The position numbers and the translations under genes were made by a program. The notes beneath the pieces were generated by a model, which made no database searches, was not told the origin of the DNA, and was given only the letters and a program-made list of their open reading frames with translations. DNA of 24,626 nt from Syntrophaceae bacterium UBA7520 (GTDB lineage: Bacteria; Desulfobacterota; Syntrophia; Syntrophales; Smithellaceae): NCBI GenBank assembly GCA_002478265.1, contig DLNC01000021.1:1-24626 (forward strand). The letters run 5' to 3'. Of this stretch, positions 1-7,352 are shown in pieces. Within the stretch, counting starts at the first letter, position 1; the number at the start of each line of letters is the position of its first letter.

Positions 1-267
1 CACAACTATTGACTATAGCTCGAATACGTCTCTCAGTGCGTCACTTTGGGCTGGCTCAAAGACGCCACATTAACACAGCAGCTAAATAATTATCTCACGC
101 AGAGCGCAACGGCCATCAAAGAAAACCGTTTGTCCGACGCGCAGAAGATCATTACGCAATTTATGAATGCCGTGCAAAACAGCAATCTCAGCCAGCGCAC
201 CACTGAAGCCCACGGCCTGCTTTATTACAACGCGCGGTTTTTTATTGGCAAATTACGCCCAAAATAG
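1..267 (+). pseudogene. C-terminal remnant of a surface protein (FIMAH-like domain), frameshifted
   Basis: An open frame runs from about position 19 to the stop at 265-267. Its residues resemble the helical repeat found at the C-terminus of many large secreted proteins (FIMAH-type): GWLKDATL, then a helix with A-I-K-E-N, then FMNAVQ, and LLYYNARFFIGKL near the end. The frame is closed just upstream by TGA (10-12) and TAG (16-18). The bases before that read TTID in the neighbouring frame, which would fit the usual start of such a domain. A one-base loss or two-base gain around 14-18 would join the two parts. It is therefore either the decayed end of a larger gene lying left of the window or an assembly indel. 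The only possible start (TTG at 46) has no convincing ribosome site. The domain name comes from remembered pattern, not from a search. Confidence 0.45.
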
Positions 268-292
268 ATTAGGGAAGGTCTGTAAATATTTA

Positions 293-321
293 TTGACAAA
301 GAATCACGGAAAATCTAGCAT
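293..321 (+). promoter_or_regulatory. sigma70-type promoter for the cimA leader
   Basis: A perfect -35 box TTGACA lies at 293-298, followed by a 17-base spacer and a -10 box TAGCAT at 316-321 (four of six consensus bases). Transcription would begin near 328, about 20 bases before the leader peptide start codon. It sits in the gap between the decayed left-edge gene and cimA and is the only strong promoter I see there. Confidence 0.6.
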
Positions 322-348
322 ACAATAAAGTTAATTGTTTAGGGTTTT

Positions 349-429
349 ATGGGTACAATTTCCATCGCGATCATTATTATCAGCATCATTATAATTAGCT
401 TCCCCATAGGAGGCCTGGCGGTGGAGTAA
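349..429 (+). CDS. isoleucine-rich leader peptide of cimA (attenuator)
   Basis: This 26-codon open frame (ATG 349, TAA 427) encodes MGTISIAIIIISIIIISFPI followed by GGLAVE. Eleven of the 26 residues are isoleucine (codons at 358, 364, 370, 373, 376, 379, 385, 388, 391, 394 and 406), with ATT, ATC and ATA all used. Leucine and valine occur only once each. It lies between a promoter and an intrinsic terminator directly ahead of cimA, whose pathway ends in isoleucine. That is the arrangement of classical amino-acid leader peptides such as those of the ilv and his operons. A modest ribosome site (AGGG, 341-344) lies four bases before the ATG. The string is also strongly hydrophobic, so a small membrane peptide is the alternative reading, but the context favours a leader peptide. 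It is not a gene that standard callers would report. Confidence 0.75.
   Translation: MGTISIAIIIISIIIISFPIGGLAVE
398..414 (+). promoter_or_regulatory. possible 1:2 hairpin of the attenuator
   Basis: GCTTCC (398-403) can pair with GGAGGC (409-414), with one G-U pair, around a five-base loop. It lies within the last codons of the leader peptide, just after the isoleucine run. It would be the early pause hairpin of a ribosome-controlled attenuator. Short and only moderately stable, so tentative. Confidence 0.35.
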
Positions 430-474
430 TGTAATATCGAGACAATCGAATAAAAACCGAAATCCGCTGTCAGG
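414..474 (+). promoter_or_regulatory. predicted antiterminator of the cimA attenuator
   Basis: CCTG-GCGG (414-421), inside the leader peptide gene, can pair with CCGC (464-467) and CAGG (471-474) with a three-base bulge, giving eight GC-rich pairs. The CCGC bases belong to the left arm of the terminator (460-469), so the two structures exclude each other. A ribosome stalled on the isoleucine codons leaves 414-421 free and would favour this structure. A ribosome that reaches the stop codon at 427-429 would cover 414-421 and favour termination. The pairing was found by eye and no folding energy was computed. Confidence 0.5.
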
Positions 475-498
475 GAAACCGGCAGCGGATTTTTTTAT
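460..498 (+). terminator. intrinsic terminator of the cimA leader
   Basis: AAATCCGCTG (460-469) pairs perfectly with CAGCGGATTT (483-492). Two further pairs are possible inward. A run of seven T lies at 490-496. It stands 20 bases ahead of the cimA start codon and directly before the cimA ribosome site, so it can only stop transcription that would otherwise enter cimA. This fits conditional (attenuator) termination. Confidence 0.85.
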
Positions 499-515
499 TA
501 AGGAGAGAGGGGAAA

Positions 516-2099
516 ATGACCAAAAATCAGATTTTAGTTTACGACACGACGCTCAGGGACGGCACACAGGGAGAGCAGACCAGTTTTTCGGCGGAGGAAA
601 AACTGCGTCTCGCCCAGCGCTTTGATGAAATGCATTTTCATTATATAGAAGGCGGCTGGCCTGGTTCCAATCCCAAAGATATGCGGTTTTTCGAAATGGC
701 CAAAGATGTGGAATTTGCCAACTCCCGACTGACCGCGTTCGGCTCCACTCGCCGGGCGAATACCAAGGCGCAGTCCTGTCCTAATCTGAAAGCGCTGATC
801 AAGGCGGACACGCCCGCCTGTGCGCTCGTCGGAAAATCATGGGATCTGCACGTGACCGATATTCTGAAAACCGATCTGGAAGAAAATCTGGCGATGATTG
901 CCGACTCCATCGAATATCTGAAATCACTCGGCAAAGAAGTTTTGTTTGACGCCGAACATTTTTTTGACGGCTACAAAAATAATCCGCGCTACACGACAAA
1001 AGTTGTCAAAACCGCATTGGATGCCGGCGCGGATATGGTGGTTCTGTGTGATACCAATGGCGGTTGCCTGCCGCACGAAATCGCCGAGATTGTAAAAAAG
1101 ATCAGTTCCGTTCTTCCCTTAAACAAAGCGGGCATTCACGTGCACAATGACGGCGGGCTGGCCGTCGCCAACACTTTGGCTGCCGTGCGTGAAGGCGTGA
1201 AAATGGTGCAGGGGACAATCAACGGTTTCGGGGAGCGATGCGGCAACGCCGATCTGATTTCCGTTGTCGCCAATCTCCAGTTAAAAATGGGCAAGAATTG
1301 CCTGCCCGCGGAATCAATCAGGCAGCTAACTAACCTTTCTCACTACGTCAGCGACGTGGCTAACGTGCCGCCGCTCAACGCGCGGCCGTTTGTCGGGCGC
1401 AGCGCTTTTGCGCATAAAGGAGGCGTGCACGTGAGCGCTGTGGTGAAAAAATCTCTGGCCTATGAGCATATCAATCCGGAACTGGTCGGCAATTACCGCC
1501 GCGTGCTGGTTTCCGATCTGGCCGGCAAAAGCAATATCGAATACAAGGCCAAAGAGCTGGGCATCAATCTGGGTAAAGACGAAACAATGGTGAAAAAAAT
1601 TGTGCAGGAAGTAAAAAATATGGAGGACAAGGGATTTCAGTTTGACTCCGCCGACGGCTCCCTCTCCGTTTTAATGAAAAAAGCCATCGGCCAGTTTGTC
1701 GAGCCTTTCGCGCTGGAGAGTTTTTACGTGGTCACCTCGCGTTCGGAAGATACGCCCTGCATGTCGCAGGCGACCATAAAAATTTCCGTGGACGGCGAGG
1801 AGGAATTGACGGCGGCGGAAGGCAACGGCCCGGTCAACGCCCTGGATCACGCGCTGCGCAAGGCCCTGACCAAGTTTTATCCTCAGATAAAAGACATGCA
1901 TCTGGTTGATTTCAAGGTGCGCACGCTGGAAGGCTCCGAAGGCACAGCCGCGAGCGTCCGCGTGCTTTTGGATTCGACCGATGGCGAGGATCTCTGGAGC
2001 ACAACCGGCGTCTCCGAAAACATCATTGAGGCGAGCTGGCAGGCGCTGGTCGACAGTATCGAATACAAATTGAGCAAGGATAAACGAAATGGCAAATAA
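516..2099 (+). CDS. cimA: (R)-citramalate synthase
   Basis: This cytoplasmic enzyme condenses pyruvate and acetyl-CoA to (R)-citramalate, the first step of the threonine-independent route to 2-oxobutyrate and isoleucine. The protein has 527 residues, the usual size. The N-terminal HMGL-type barrel carries the catalytic Arg-Asp of TTLRDGTQGEQ (R14, D15) and the metal ligands of HVHND (208-212). NGFGERCGNADL (236-247) is the family signature. GGWPGSNPKD (46-55) is typical of the CimA subfamily and separates it from ordinary 2-isopropylmalate synthases. The C-terminal third, from about residue 400, matches the LeuA-type allosteric domain, which in this family binds the end product. The ATG follows a purine-rich ribosome site (AAGGAG, 500-505, and GAGGGG, 507-512). 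The gene sits behind an isoleucine-codon attenuator, so control is probably both transcriptional and by feedback. No other isoleucine genes are in the window. Confidence 0.95.
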   Translation: MTKNQILVYDTTLRDGTQGEQTSFSAEEKLRLAQRFDEMHFHYIEGGWPGSNPKDMRFFEMAKDVEFANSRLTAFGSTRRANTKAQSCPNLKALIKADTPACALVGKSWDLHVTDILKTDLEENLAMIADSIEYLKSLGKEVLFDAEHFFDGYKNNPRYTTKVVKTALDAGADMVVLCDTNGGCLPHEIAEIVKKISSVLPLNKAGIHVHNDGGLAVANTLAAVREGVKMVQGTINGFGERCGNADLISVVANLQLKMGKNCLPAESIRQLTNLSHYVSDVANVPPLNARPFVGRSAFAHKGGVHVSAVVKKSLAYEHINPELVGNYRRVLVSDLAGKSNIEYKAKELGINLGKDETMVKKIVQEVKNMEDKGFQFDSADGSLSVLMKKAIGQFVEPFALESFYVVTSRSEDTPCMSQATIKISVDGEEELTAAEGNGPVNALDHALRKALTKFYPQIKDMHLVDFKVRTLEGSEGTAASVRVLLDSTDGEDLWSTTGVSENIIEASWQALVDSIEYKLSKDKRNGK

Positions 2100-2204
2100 C
2101 AGGTGAATGATTTTCTTAATTATTTTGGCAAGTTTTGATTGCGAAGGTACTAAATTGTTGATATAGGAAACATATGGTAATAACGCGCAAGCGAGAAAAT
2201 AGAA

Positions 2205-2810
2205 GTGATATCCATAAACAGCCAGAACCCGCAGATGCGCCTGATCAAAAAGGCGGCGGAAATCTTACGAGAGGGTGGCGTAATTATTTATCCGACCGAC
2301 ACTGTTTATGGTTTGGGTTGCGCCTTGTCGAATAAAAAAGGCATTGAAAGAATTTACGAGCTGAAAAAAAGAAACAAGAAAAAACCGCTGAGTTTTGTCT
2401 GCGCGGATCTGAAACATATCAGTCAGTACGCCAAAGTCACCGATTATGCCTATAAAACAATGAAACGCCTTCTGCCGGGGGCCTACACTTTCATTCTGGA
2501 AGCATCGCGCCTGGTGCCGAAAATTATTTTGCCGAAAAGATCAACCACCGGCATCCGCGTGCCGGACAATAAGATTTGCTTGGCGCTGGTTGAAGAACTG
2601 GGTGAGCCGATTATCAGCACCAGCGTGAAAACCGCGCAGGGCGAAACCCTTGGTGACCCTTCCATTATAAAAGAAAACTTTGGCCGTGTGGTTGACTTAA
2701 TAATCGACGGCGGCATGATTATGCCGGAGCCGTCCAGTGTCATCAGCCTGGTTGATGACAATATAGAAATTATCAGAATTGGTAAAGGCGACATCAGCGC
2801 CTTTCAATAA
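2205..2810 (+). CDS. YciO/YrdC/Sua5-family protein (threonylcarbamoyl-AMP synthase-like)
   Basis: The 201-residue protein has the YrdC fold, whose best-known members make threonylcarbamoyl-adenylate from threonine, bicarbonate and ATP for tRNA t6A37. Visible signatures are VIIYPTDTVYGLGC (26-39), the basic KKKPLS stretch (58-63), TTGIRVPDN (114-122) and the STS motif (138-140). The N-terminus, with N-P-Q-x-R-L-I before the first helix, resembles the YciO branch more than TsaC, so the exact activity is uncertain. The start is GTG 2205 with a weak ribosome site. In-frame stops at 2178-2183 exclude a longer form, and a start at ATG 2235 would remove a conserved N-terminal segment. It lies 105 bases after cimA and 94 before the ribonuclease gene, and is possibly co-transcribed with the latter. 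Confidence 0.85.
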   Translation: MISINSQNPQMRLIKKAAEILREGGVIIYPTDTVYGLGCALSNKKGIERIYELKKRNKKKPLSFVCADLKHISQYAKVTDYAYKTMKRLLPGAYTFILEASRLVPKIILPKRSTTGIRVPDNKICLALVEELGEPIISTSVKTAQGETLGDPSIIKENFGRVVDLIIDGGMIMPEPSSVISLVDDNIEIIRIGKGDISAFQ

Positions 2811-2904
2811 TATACGCGGGCCGGGCAGTTTTGCCGCCTTTTCCAAAAGCTTTTTATAAAAGCAGAAAAGCGTGGCAGCGCCGCGGGTCCCAAAGGAAAT
2901 TTAT

Positions 2905-4710
2905 ATGAAACACACGATGCTCGTGAACGCCGTGCATAAAGAACAAATGCGCATGGCGACGGTTAACGAAAAGGGCAAGCTCATTGAGTTTAACATTCAG
3001 ATGTCGGTGCGCGAGCCGATTACCGGTAACATCTACAAAGGCAAAGTGCTCAAGGTAGAGCGCGGCCTGCAGGCGGCGTTTGTCGATTACGGCGGCCCCA
3101 AAGACGGATTTCTTCCTTTAAAGGATACAAGCCCGGAATATTTCACCGCGCCGGAAAACGGCGGCGGCAAGCCCGCGCTCAAAAGCGGGCAGGAAATTAT
3201 TGTGCAGGTAGTGCGTGAAGCCACCGGCAACAAGGGCGCGCTTCTGACTTCCTATATTTCTCTGCCGGGCAGATACATCGTTTTGCTGCCCAACCGGCCG
3301 GGTCTGGGCATTTCCCGAAAAATCGAAAACGAAGAAGACCGCGAAAAAATAAAAAATGTCATCAAGCAGATCAAGCTTCCCGCCGATATGGGATTTATCG
3401 TGCGCACGGCGGGAGTCGGTCGCACGAGGCAGGAAATCCAGCGCGATTATCAGCTGCAGATAAGATTGTGGAAAGAAATACTGAAGAAAGCCGCGGACAA
3501 CAAACCGCCGCTGCTGATTTATCAGGAGTCGGATTTCGGCGTGCGTAGCCTGCGCGATTATCTGACGCCGGAGATTGGCGAGATACTGGTCGATGATCTG
3601 GAAACTTTCCGCAAAATGCGGGCTTATCTGAAAGCGGTCACGCCGCGCCAGCTGAAATTAGTCAAGCATTACAAGGAAAATGTGCCTCTTTTTGAGAAAT
3701 TTCAGCTCGAGGACCAGATCCGCGTCATTTATCAGGAGCGAGTGGAACTGAAATCTGGCGGTTATATCGTGATCAACCCGACGGAAGCCATGATTACGAT
3801 TGACGTGAATTCGGGACGCGCTTCCAGCAAAAAGAATATCGAAGAAACGGCCTTTAAAACAAACATCGAGGCCTGCGAAGAAATTGCCCGGCAGTTGCGC
3901 TTGCGCGACCTCGGCGGCCTGATCGTGATTGATTTCATCGACATGGGGGATAAGAAGCATATCAATGAGGTGGAAAAAGCGTTCAAAAAGGCGCTCAGCA
4001 TCGACCGCTCGCGCATTCAGCTGGCGCGTATTTCCAAATTTGGACTTTTGGAACTTTCACGGCAAAAGAAAAAATCCACCATTCAGGAAATAAGCTACAT
4101 TAAATGCCCGTACTGCGCGGGCAGCGGCCTGCGGCCGTCGCTGGAATACGCCGCGCTCGGGGCTTTCCGGAAAATAGAGTCCGAAGCGGTCAAGGGGCTT
4201 TATTCGGAACTGCGGGTCGTCCTGCCTCACGAAATAGCCAGCTACATTCTTAATAATAAAAGAAGCAGGCTGATGAATCTGGAATCGACATTCGGCATCA
4301 ATTTATATATATCCGGCAGCACCGAAATGCCCTGGGACAACATGGATATCAGAAAGACCGTCAAGGAACCGATGGCGGAAAAAGCGGAGGAAGAGGTACA
4401 TGAACACGAGCACGAGCATGACATGGTGGAAACGGTAACTTTTTCCGCGGAAGAAAAAAGAGAAACGCACAAAAAGAAAATCCGCCACCGCCCGCGCCGC
4501 CGCAAAAAGAAACTTCAGCATGCGGATGAGTCAGCTGCGGAGGTGAAAGAGCCGCAGGCCGGAGATGATATGGCAGGTTTGCCGTCCGCTTTTGATGATA
4601 TAAGGCGGTTGTTTGCGCCGGCCGATCAGGAAACTAAGACGGTTAAAGACACGGAGGAAAACGCGGGACCCCCCCCCGCAGATTCTATAGAGAAAAAACC
4701 GCATGAGTAA
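2905..4710 (+). CDS. rng: ribonuclease E/G family endoribonuclease
   Basis: This single-strand-specific endoribonuclease acts in rRNA maturation and mRNA decay. Counting from ATG 2905 (601 residues), an S1-type RNA-binding domain spans about 30-115. The catalytic DNase I-like part carries the two metal-binding aspartates in ITIDVNSGR (D300) and VIDF (D343). CPYCAGSG (401-408) is the zinc-link that holds the dimer. From about residue 486 the chain runs past the end of classical RNase G. It has an acidic/His stretch (HEHEHEHD), an arginine-lysine cluster (RHRPRRRKKK) and a disordered acidic tail, so it is an RNase G core with an RNase E-like extension. ATG 2905 is preferred over GTG 2872 because AAAGGAAA lies about six bases ahead of it. 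A run of nine C (4669-4677) near the stop is slippage-prone. A terminator follows. Confidence 0.9.
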   Translation: MKHTMLVNAVHKEQMRMATVNEKGKLIEFNIQMSVREPITGNIYKGKVLKVERGLQAAFVDYGGPKDGFLPLKDTSPEYFTAPENGGGKPALKSGQEIIVQVVREATGNKGALLTSYISLPGRYIVLLPNRPGLGISRKIENEEDREKIKNVIKQIKLPADMGFIVRTAGVGRTRQEIQRDYQLQIRLWKEILKKAADNKPPLLIYQESDFGVRSLRDYLTPEIGEILVDDLETFRKMRAYLKAVTPRQLKLVKHYKENVPLFEKFQLEDQIRVIYQERVELKSGGYIVINPTEAMITIDVNSGRASSKKNIEETAFKTNIEACEEIARQLRLRDLGGLIVIDFIDMGDKKHINEVEKAFKKALSIDRSRIQLARISKFGLLELSRQKKKSTIQEISYIKCPYCAGSGLRPSLEYAALGAFRKIESEAVKGLYSELRVVLPHEIASYILNNKRSRLMNLESTFGINLYISGSTEMPWDNMDIRKTVKEPMAEKAEEEVHEHEHEHDMVETVTFSAEEKRETHKKKIRHRPRRRKKKLQHADESAAEVKEPQAGDDMAGLPSAFDDIRRLFAPADQETKTVKDTEENAGPPPADSIEKKPHE

Positions 4711-4750
4711 GTTCAGGTTCTTAATCAAAGCAATCTGGACATTTTGCCAA

Positions 4751-4778
4751 AAAATCCTGTTTCAGAGGATTTTTTCCG
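4751..4778. terminator. bidirectional intrinsic terminator between rng and proC
   Basis: AAAATCCT (4751-4758) pairs with AGGATTTT (4766-4773) around a seven-base loop. T residues continue on the plus side and A residues precede it on the left. The hairpin plus U-tract therefore works in both directions for the two convergent genes rng and proC. Confidence 0.75.
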
Positions 4779-4795
4779 TTGTTTGTCCGGTAATT

Positions 4796-5614
4796 TTATT
4801 TTTCTCCGGCTAGTTCTTGAGAGCGGGCGGTTGCCGCTTCCACTGCGGCGATAATGACTTCGCGGATTTTTCCTTCATTCAGCACTTTTAGCCCCGCCGC
4901 CGTGGTGCCTCCCGGGGAAGTAACCATTTCTCTTAATTCAGCGGGTTTTTTATCCCCTTGCAGGCAAAGACGCGCCGCGCCCAGCATCGTCTGCATGGAC
5001 AATTTCGCAGCCAGATCATAGGAAAGCCCCACTTTTTCTCCCGCTTCAATGAGCGCTTCCATAAACAGAAAGAAATAAGCAGGTCCGCTGCCGGAGAGGC
5101 CCGTTACCGCATCCATAAGTTTTTCATCAACGGCCACGCTGATACCCACGGCATCAAAAACAGCGCAGGTCAGTTTAAGATCGGCATCCGTGGCGAAGCT
5201 ACCTTTGGCTACCGCCGCCGCCCCTTCTCCGATGAGTGCCGGCGTGTTGGGCATAACCCGCAAAACACGCGCCCCTTTGGGTAAAAGAGATTCCATAAGT
5301 GCCGTGGTGATCCCCGCCGCGATGGAAATGATAATTTTATTATGGTCGATAGCAGGTGAAATTTCAGCGAGTATCTCACGCATATTTTGCGGTTTAACCG
5401 CGAGAATAATTATCGTCGCGTCGCTTGCCGCTTTTTTATTATCGTCGGAAATATTGACACCCGCTAGTGAGGCGATATCCGCGCGGCGCGCCGCGTCAAT
5501 ATCGGTTACGATGAGGTTTTTCTGTTCACACAGTTTCTGCTTGATCAATGCCTGCGCGATGATGGAACCCATTTTCCCGCCGCCGATCACGGTTATCTTT
5601 TTTCCCTGTAACAT
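4796..5614 (-). CDS. proC: pyrroline-5-carboxylate reductase
   Basis: Catalyses NAD(P)H-dependent reduction of 1-pyrroline-5-carboxylate to L-proline, the last step of proline synthesis, in the cytoplasm. The N-terminal Rossmann fold starts with ITVIGGGKMGSIIAQAL. VKPQN closes the cofactor domain. The C-terminal helical dimerisation domain carries TGLSGSGPAYFF and the family signature SPGGTTAAGLKVL. The length of 272 residues is normal. Two ATG codons lie close together (5620 and 5614 on this strand). The strong AAGGAGG site at 5629-5623 is only two bases from the first but eight from the second, so I take 5614 as the start. The gene is monocistronic, divergent from the hydrolase operon and convergent with rng. 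Confidence 0.93.
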   Translation of the reverse strand: MLQGKKITVIGGGKMGSIIAQALIKQKLCEQKNLIVTDIDAARRADIASLAGVNISDDNKKAASDATIIILAVKPQNMREILAEISPAIDHNKIIISIAAGITTALMESLLPKGARVLRVMPNTPALIGEGAAAVAKGSFATDADLKLTCAVFDAVGISVAVDEKLMDAVTGLSGSGPAYFFLFMEALIEAGEKVGLSYDLAAKLSMQTMLGAARLCLQGDKKPAELREMVTSPGGTTAAGLKVLNEGKIREVIIAAVEAATARSQELAGEK

Positions 5615-5642
5615 GGCCATATCCTCCTTGCGCCCGGAGGTA

Positions 5643-5672
5643 TAAATGCAATTAAAAATGATGGCGTGTCAA
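5643..5672 (-). promoter_or_regulatory. putative proC promoter
   Basis: On the minus strand a perfect TTGACA (5672-5667) is followed after 18 bases by CATTTA (5648-5643), a poor -10. It would start transcription near 5636, giving a very short leader just long enough to include the AAGGAGG ribosome site at 5629-5623. The -35 is convincing and the -10 is not. Confidence 0.35.
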
Positions 5673-5766
5673 CACAAATTCTCGCAGCATCCGATATTAT
5701 TAGATTGCTAAAATTTATTTTCTTGTGATACTCCATTATGAAAGTAACGGAAAGGAAAGCAAGACA

Positions 5767-6546
5767 ATGCTCAAAAAATTTGAGGTGGCTTCCATCAAAA
5801 TCGCCTGCTGGGTGAATCCGACTGATTTCGGGGCGCACGAAAAGAGCATATTTTTTATTCACGGCTCCGGCGGAGACCACAGCCTCTGGTCTTTTCAGTA
5901 CGCCAAACTCCACAAGGATTTCAACATAGTTGGCGTCGATCTTCCGGGTCACGGCGGATCGGAGGGAAAAGGTGAAAGTGATATAAAAGAGTACACAAAA
6001 TGGATGAAAAAAATTTTAGATGCTTTGTGTTTGCCCAATGCCGTGCTGGTTGGGCATTCGCTGGGTGCGGCGATCGCGCTTAAATTTGCGGCAGACTTCG
6101 CGCCGATGATAAAGGGCGTGGTCGCCGTAGGCGGGGGCCTGAAAATGCCGGTAAATCCGTCGATTTTTGAACTTTTGAAGACGGCGCCCGAAACCGCTTT
6201 TGATCTGATGTGTAAATTTTCCCTGGCGAAGGAAAACCGCGCCGTGTTTACCGAACCGCTGAAGAAAAGCATGGCCACCGCCAATATTGAGGCTTTGTAT
6301 AACGATCTTGCCGCCTGCGATAAAATGGATTTGACACAGGATGTAAAAAAAATAAGACTGCCGACGCTGATATTGTGCGGCACGGAAGATAAAATGACGC
6401 CGCCGGGATTATCCGAGCAAATTACCGCTAGCGTCAGTGACGCGCGCCTGTGCCTGATTGAAGGCGCCGGGCACATGGTCATGATGGAAAAGGCGCAAGA
6501 ATTTAATGAAGCTTTAAATTCTTTTGTGCAGTCTGTTAAGGCGTAA
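5767..6546 (+). CDS. alpha/beta-fold hydrolase
   Basis: A 259-residue protein of the alpha/beta hydrolase superfamily, probably cytoplasmic since no signal peptide is seen. FIHGSGGDHSLW supplies the oxyanion-hole HG. DLPGHGGS precedes the nucleophile elbow GHSLGAA (Ser98 counted from ATG 5767). LCGTEDKMTPP contains the likely acid (Asp208). GAGHMVMMEK holds the catalytic histidine (His236), so the triad is complete. The substrate cannot be told from sequence; esterase, thioesterase and C-C hydrolase members look alike. The start ATG 5767 has GGAAAGGAAAGC ahead of it, better than the TTG at 5725. It is followed 20 bases later by yggT and then yggU, probably as one transcript, but neither neighbour indicates a substrate. 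Confidence 0.85.
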   Translation: MLKKFEVASIKIACWVNPTDFGAHEKSIFFIHGSGGDHSLWSFQYAKLHKDFNIVGVDLPGHGGSEGKGESDIKEYTKWMKKILDALCLPNAVLVGHSLGAAIALKFAADFAPMIKGVVAVGGGLKMPVNPSIFELLKTAPETAFDLMCKFSLAKENRAVFTEPLKKSMATANIEALYNDLAACDKMDLTQDVKKIRLPTLILCGTEDKMTPPGLSEQITASVSDARLCLIEGAGHMVMMEKAQEFNEALNSFVQSVKA

Positions 6547-6566
6547 AAATTAAAGAAAGAGAAAAT

Positions 6567-6863
6567 ATGTTTGTCTTGCAAAATTTTATTGTCGCTCTAG
6601 CCAAAGTTATCGATCTTATTTTGGTTGTTTATATGTGGTTGATCATCGCGCGCGCCGTATTTTCCTGGGTAAACGCCGATCCCTACAATAAAATTGTTAT
6701 TTTTATCTACCGCGTTACCGAACCGGTTTTACGTCCCGTGCGGCGGCTGCTGCCGGGGCAAAATTTGGGGATAGATTTTTCACCAGTGGTTGTTCTTCTG
6801 GGCATATTTTTTCTTCGCTATTTTTTGGTACAGACGATTATTCAACTGGCGGGATATTTATAA
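6567..6863 (+). CDS. yggT: YggT family integral membrane protein
   Basis: A 98-residue protein with two hydrophobic segments (about residues 5-32 and 72-95) flanking a conserved loop with TEPVLRPVRRLLPG and IDFSPVVVLL, the hallmark of the YggT family. E. coli YggT is linked to osmotic tolerance, and relatives in other bacteria and plastids are tied to cell division or membrane complex assembly. No biochemical role is established. The ribosome site is AAAGAAAGAG just before ATG 6567. It is followed by yggU, a pairing seen in many proteobacteria. Confidence 0.9.
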   Translation: MFVLQNFIVALAKVIDLILVVYMWLIIARAVFSWVNADPYNKIVIFIYRVTEPVLRPVRRLLPGQNLGIDFSPVVVLLGIFFLRYFLVQTIIQLAGYL

Positions 6864-6877
6864 TTCCGACGCGAGTC

Positions 6878-7177
6878 ATGTTTAAGATGAAGCAGGCAAA
6901 AAACGGGTGCATTTTGGAGATTCAATTGACGCCAAATGCCTCACGCGAGGAAATAAGCGGTTTTCATGAAGGGTTGCTGAAAGTTAAGGTGACGGCTCAT
7001 CCGCACGAAGGGGCGGCCAATGCCGCCTGCGTGAAATTGCTGACCAAAGCTTTTGCTTTGAAAAAAAGCCAGGTGGAAATTATTGCCGGATTAAAATCGC
7101 GAAAAAAAACTCTTTTATTCAAAGATATTGCCGAAAAAACCCTCAAAGAAAGAATCATAAAAAAAATTAGTCCTTAA
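6878..7177 (+). CDS. yggU: YggU/DUF167 family protein
   Basis: A 99-residue soluble protein of the DUF167 (YggU) family. The conserved blocks are QLTPNASREEI, LKVKVTAHPHEGAAN and the C-terminal segment with AGLKSRKKTLLF. The fold is a small alpha/beta domain of unknown function. It starts 14 bases after yggT and is almost certainly translated from the same messenger. No strong ribosome site is visible before ATG 6878, suggesting translational coupling. No clear terminator follows within the AT-rich gap to the first binding-protein gene. Confidence 0.88.
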   Translation: MFKMKQAKNGCILEIQLTPNASREEISGFHEGLLKVKVTAHPHEGAANAACVKLLTKAFALKKSQVEIIAGLKSRKKTLLFKDIAEKTLKERIIKKISP

Positions 7178-7245
7178 ATCGTTTTGCGAATTCGGCAAAT
7201 TCGGAATTTTTATCGTAAAAGCAAAGCAAAAGCAGGCGGCATTAT

Positions 7246-7294
7246 TTGACTAACAGTCATAAATTATTGAAAAAAAGACGAAAAACGATTGACA
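7246..7294 (+). promoter_or_regulatory. possible operator and -35 region ahead of the first binding-protein gene
   Basis: TGACT-AAC-AGTCA (7247-7259) is a perfect inverted repeat of five-base arms, the type of site bound by dimeric regulators. A perfect TTGACA follows at 7289-7294, but the bases about 17 further on (TAAGCA) are a poor -10. A regulated promoter needing an activator is possible. TGACT half-sites also occur before the second (8829-8833) and third (10516-10520, 10527-10531) binding-protein genes. Confidence 0.35.
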
Positions 7295-7352
7295 AAATAT
7301 TTAACCTTTACTAAGCAATTAAATCACATCAAAAGAAAGGGAGGTTCGTTCA

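Noticed and set aside
4703..4813. 36-codon frame overlapping the rng stop codon (ATGA-type overlap)
   Set aside because: It is read straight through the bidirectional terminator and overlaps the proC end; no separate support.
5615..5766. Riboswitch or leader peptide in the proC-hydrolase divergent gap
   Set aside because: Only about 150 bases shared by two divergent starts, no hairpin-plus-U tract, and no codon-biased short frame.
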